Origin: Ovis canadensis
Lineage: Eukaryota; Chordata; Mammalia; Artiodactyla; Bovidae
NCBI RefSeq assembly: GCF_042477335.2
Contig: NC_091255.1
Span: 22,918,501 to 22,982,500 of the forward strand
Reading direction: 5' to 3'
DNA length: 64,000 bases
The notes under the pieces were generated by a model that ran no database searches, had not been told where the DNA came from, and saw only the letters and a list, made by a program, of their open reading frames with translations. The position numbers and the translations under genes were made by a program. This document shows, piece after piece, positions 62,948 through 64,000 of this stretch (position 1 is the stretch's first letter; each line of letters opens with the position of its first letter).

Positions 62948-63152
62948 GTTAATTGCTCAGTCGGGTCCGACTCTTTGTAATTGCCTGGACCATAGCTTAC
63001 CAGACTCCTCTGCCCATGGAATTCTCCAAGCAAGAATTTTTACTGGAGTGGGTAGCCATTCCCTTCACGGGATCTTCTCAACCCAGGGATCAAACCTGAG
63101 TCTCCTGCATTGCAAGCAGATTCTTTACCGGCTGAGCCACCAGGGAATTCCC
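62948..63152 (-). mobile_element. Bov-tA SINE
   Basis: AATTGCTCAGTCGGGTCCGA to GAGCCACCAGGGAATTCCC. Confidence 0.88.
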
Positions 63153-63364
63153 ACCCCCTCCCACCCCTCCACCCCTCCACCTCCCCACCTCTTTCTAAAC
63201 AATACAAAAATATCTTGTGTGCTGAAGTCCCTAAACCTTAGGATAAGAACACTTGCGTTACATTGCCTCAGATCTTAAGAGATTCCAAATTACCTTTACA
63301 CACATTAACTCATCTAAACCCCACATCGACCCCCCAGTGGTATCATTGTGCCATTTGCTTTTTC

Positions 63365-63805
63365 AGTTCAGTTCAGTCGCTCAGTCATGTCCGACTCTTT
63401 GCGACCCCATGGACTGCAACAGGCCAGGCTTCCTTGTCCTTCACCAACTCCTGGGGCTTGCTCAAAATCATGTCCATCCAGTCAGTGATGCCATCCAACC
63501 ATCTCATCCTCTGTCGTCTCCTTCTCCTCCTGCCTTCAATCTTTCCCAGCACCAGGGTCTTTTCCAGTGAGTCAGTTCTTTGCATCAGGTGGCCAAAGTA
63601 TTGGAGCTTCAGTCCTTCCAATGAATATTCAGGACTGATTTCCTTTAGGATTGACTGTTTTGATCTCCTTGCAGTCCAAGGGACTCCCAAGAGTCTTCTT
63701 CGACACCACAGTTCAAACGCATTAATTCTTCCGCCCTCAGCCTTCTTTATGGTTCAGCTTTCACATCCATATAGGACTACTGGAAAAACCATAGCTTTGA
63801 CTAGA
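63365..63805 (-). mobile_element. BovB LINE 3' fragment
   Basis: Same 3'-terminal sequence as at 10,437, truncated near 63,805. Minus-strand remnants read [20 protein letters not shown] and [14 protein letters not shown]. Confidence 0.9.
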
Positions 63806-64000
63806 CTTTTTTCTTTTATAGGTTAGCAAACTGAACCTGGAAGAGAGACAGTAACCTGTCCGCAGTCTCTAAGGCAGATAATAAAACCAGTTTACTCTGG
63901 CTTACTACGAGTTTGACTAAGCTTTTCACGTAAATCATCTCTCAACCCTTACTGCAATTGTGTGGGATATATTCAGCTAGGCACTTTACACATTTTCTCG

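Overview
The window is mammalian nuclear DNA from a ruminant, most likely a bovid. It is AT-rich and dominated by introns and intergenic sequence. It is peppered with SINE and LINE families known from ruminants: Bov-tA and BOVA2-type SINEs, tRNA-Glu-derived CHR-type SINEs and BovB (RTE) LINE fragments. Older elements shared by placental mammals are also present (MIR, L2, MER5A, MER20, a Tigger/MER2-like element and a mariner). There is no bacterial or phage content, and no CRISPR array or operon. I did not find a new biological system; the value lies in two well-resolved genes, one pseudogene and several repeat-scale oddities.

Layout. (1) 1-14,980, plus strand: HEATR9, a HEAT/armadillo-type repeat protein. 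Thirteen coding exons are visible from 1995 to the stop codon at 14859-14861. The N-terminal coding exon(s) lie beyond the left edge or were not recognised. Its introns carry L2, CHR and Bov-tA elements and a 1.6-kb antisense BovB fragment. (2) About 14,980-22,285: intergenic space between two convergent genes, with SINEs, L2, MER5A, MER20 and a BovB tail. (3) About 22,285-51,500, minus strand: the complete TAF15 gene. All 16 exons were resolved to the splice site. They join to a 1,854-nt open reading frame (617 residues): a Tyr/Gln/Ser/Gly prion-like region, an RRM, a RanBP2-type zinc finger and a long DR(G/S)GGYGG repeat tail. Intron 7 holds a nearly full-length dead mariner. Intron 1 holds an old antisense L1 and a run of SINEs. 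The promoter is a CpG island near 51,000-51,780. (4) About 51,500-64,000: no functional gene recognised. It contains a fragment of a WLS (Wntless/GPR177) pseudogene at about 53,255-53,570, L2 remnants and dense young SINEs and BovB.

The order HEATR9-TAF15 in opposite orientation matches the mammalian chemokine-cluster region (human 17q12, where HEATR9 lies next to CCL5 and MMP28 lies on the far side of TAF15). By that synteny MMP28 would be expected just beyond the right edge, but nothing of its coding sequence is visible here. The two genes do not form a functional unit that I can see: TAF15 is a general nuclear RNA-binding and transcription factor, and HEATR9 is poorly characterised.
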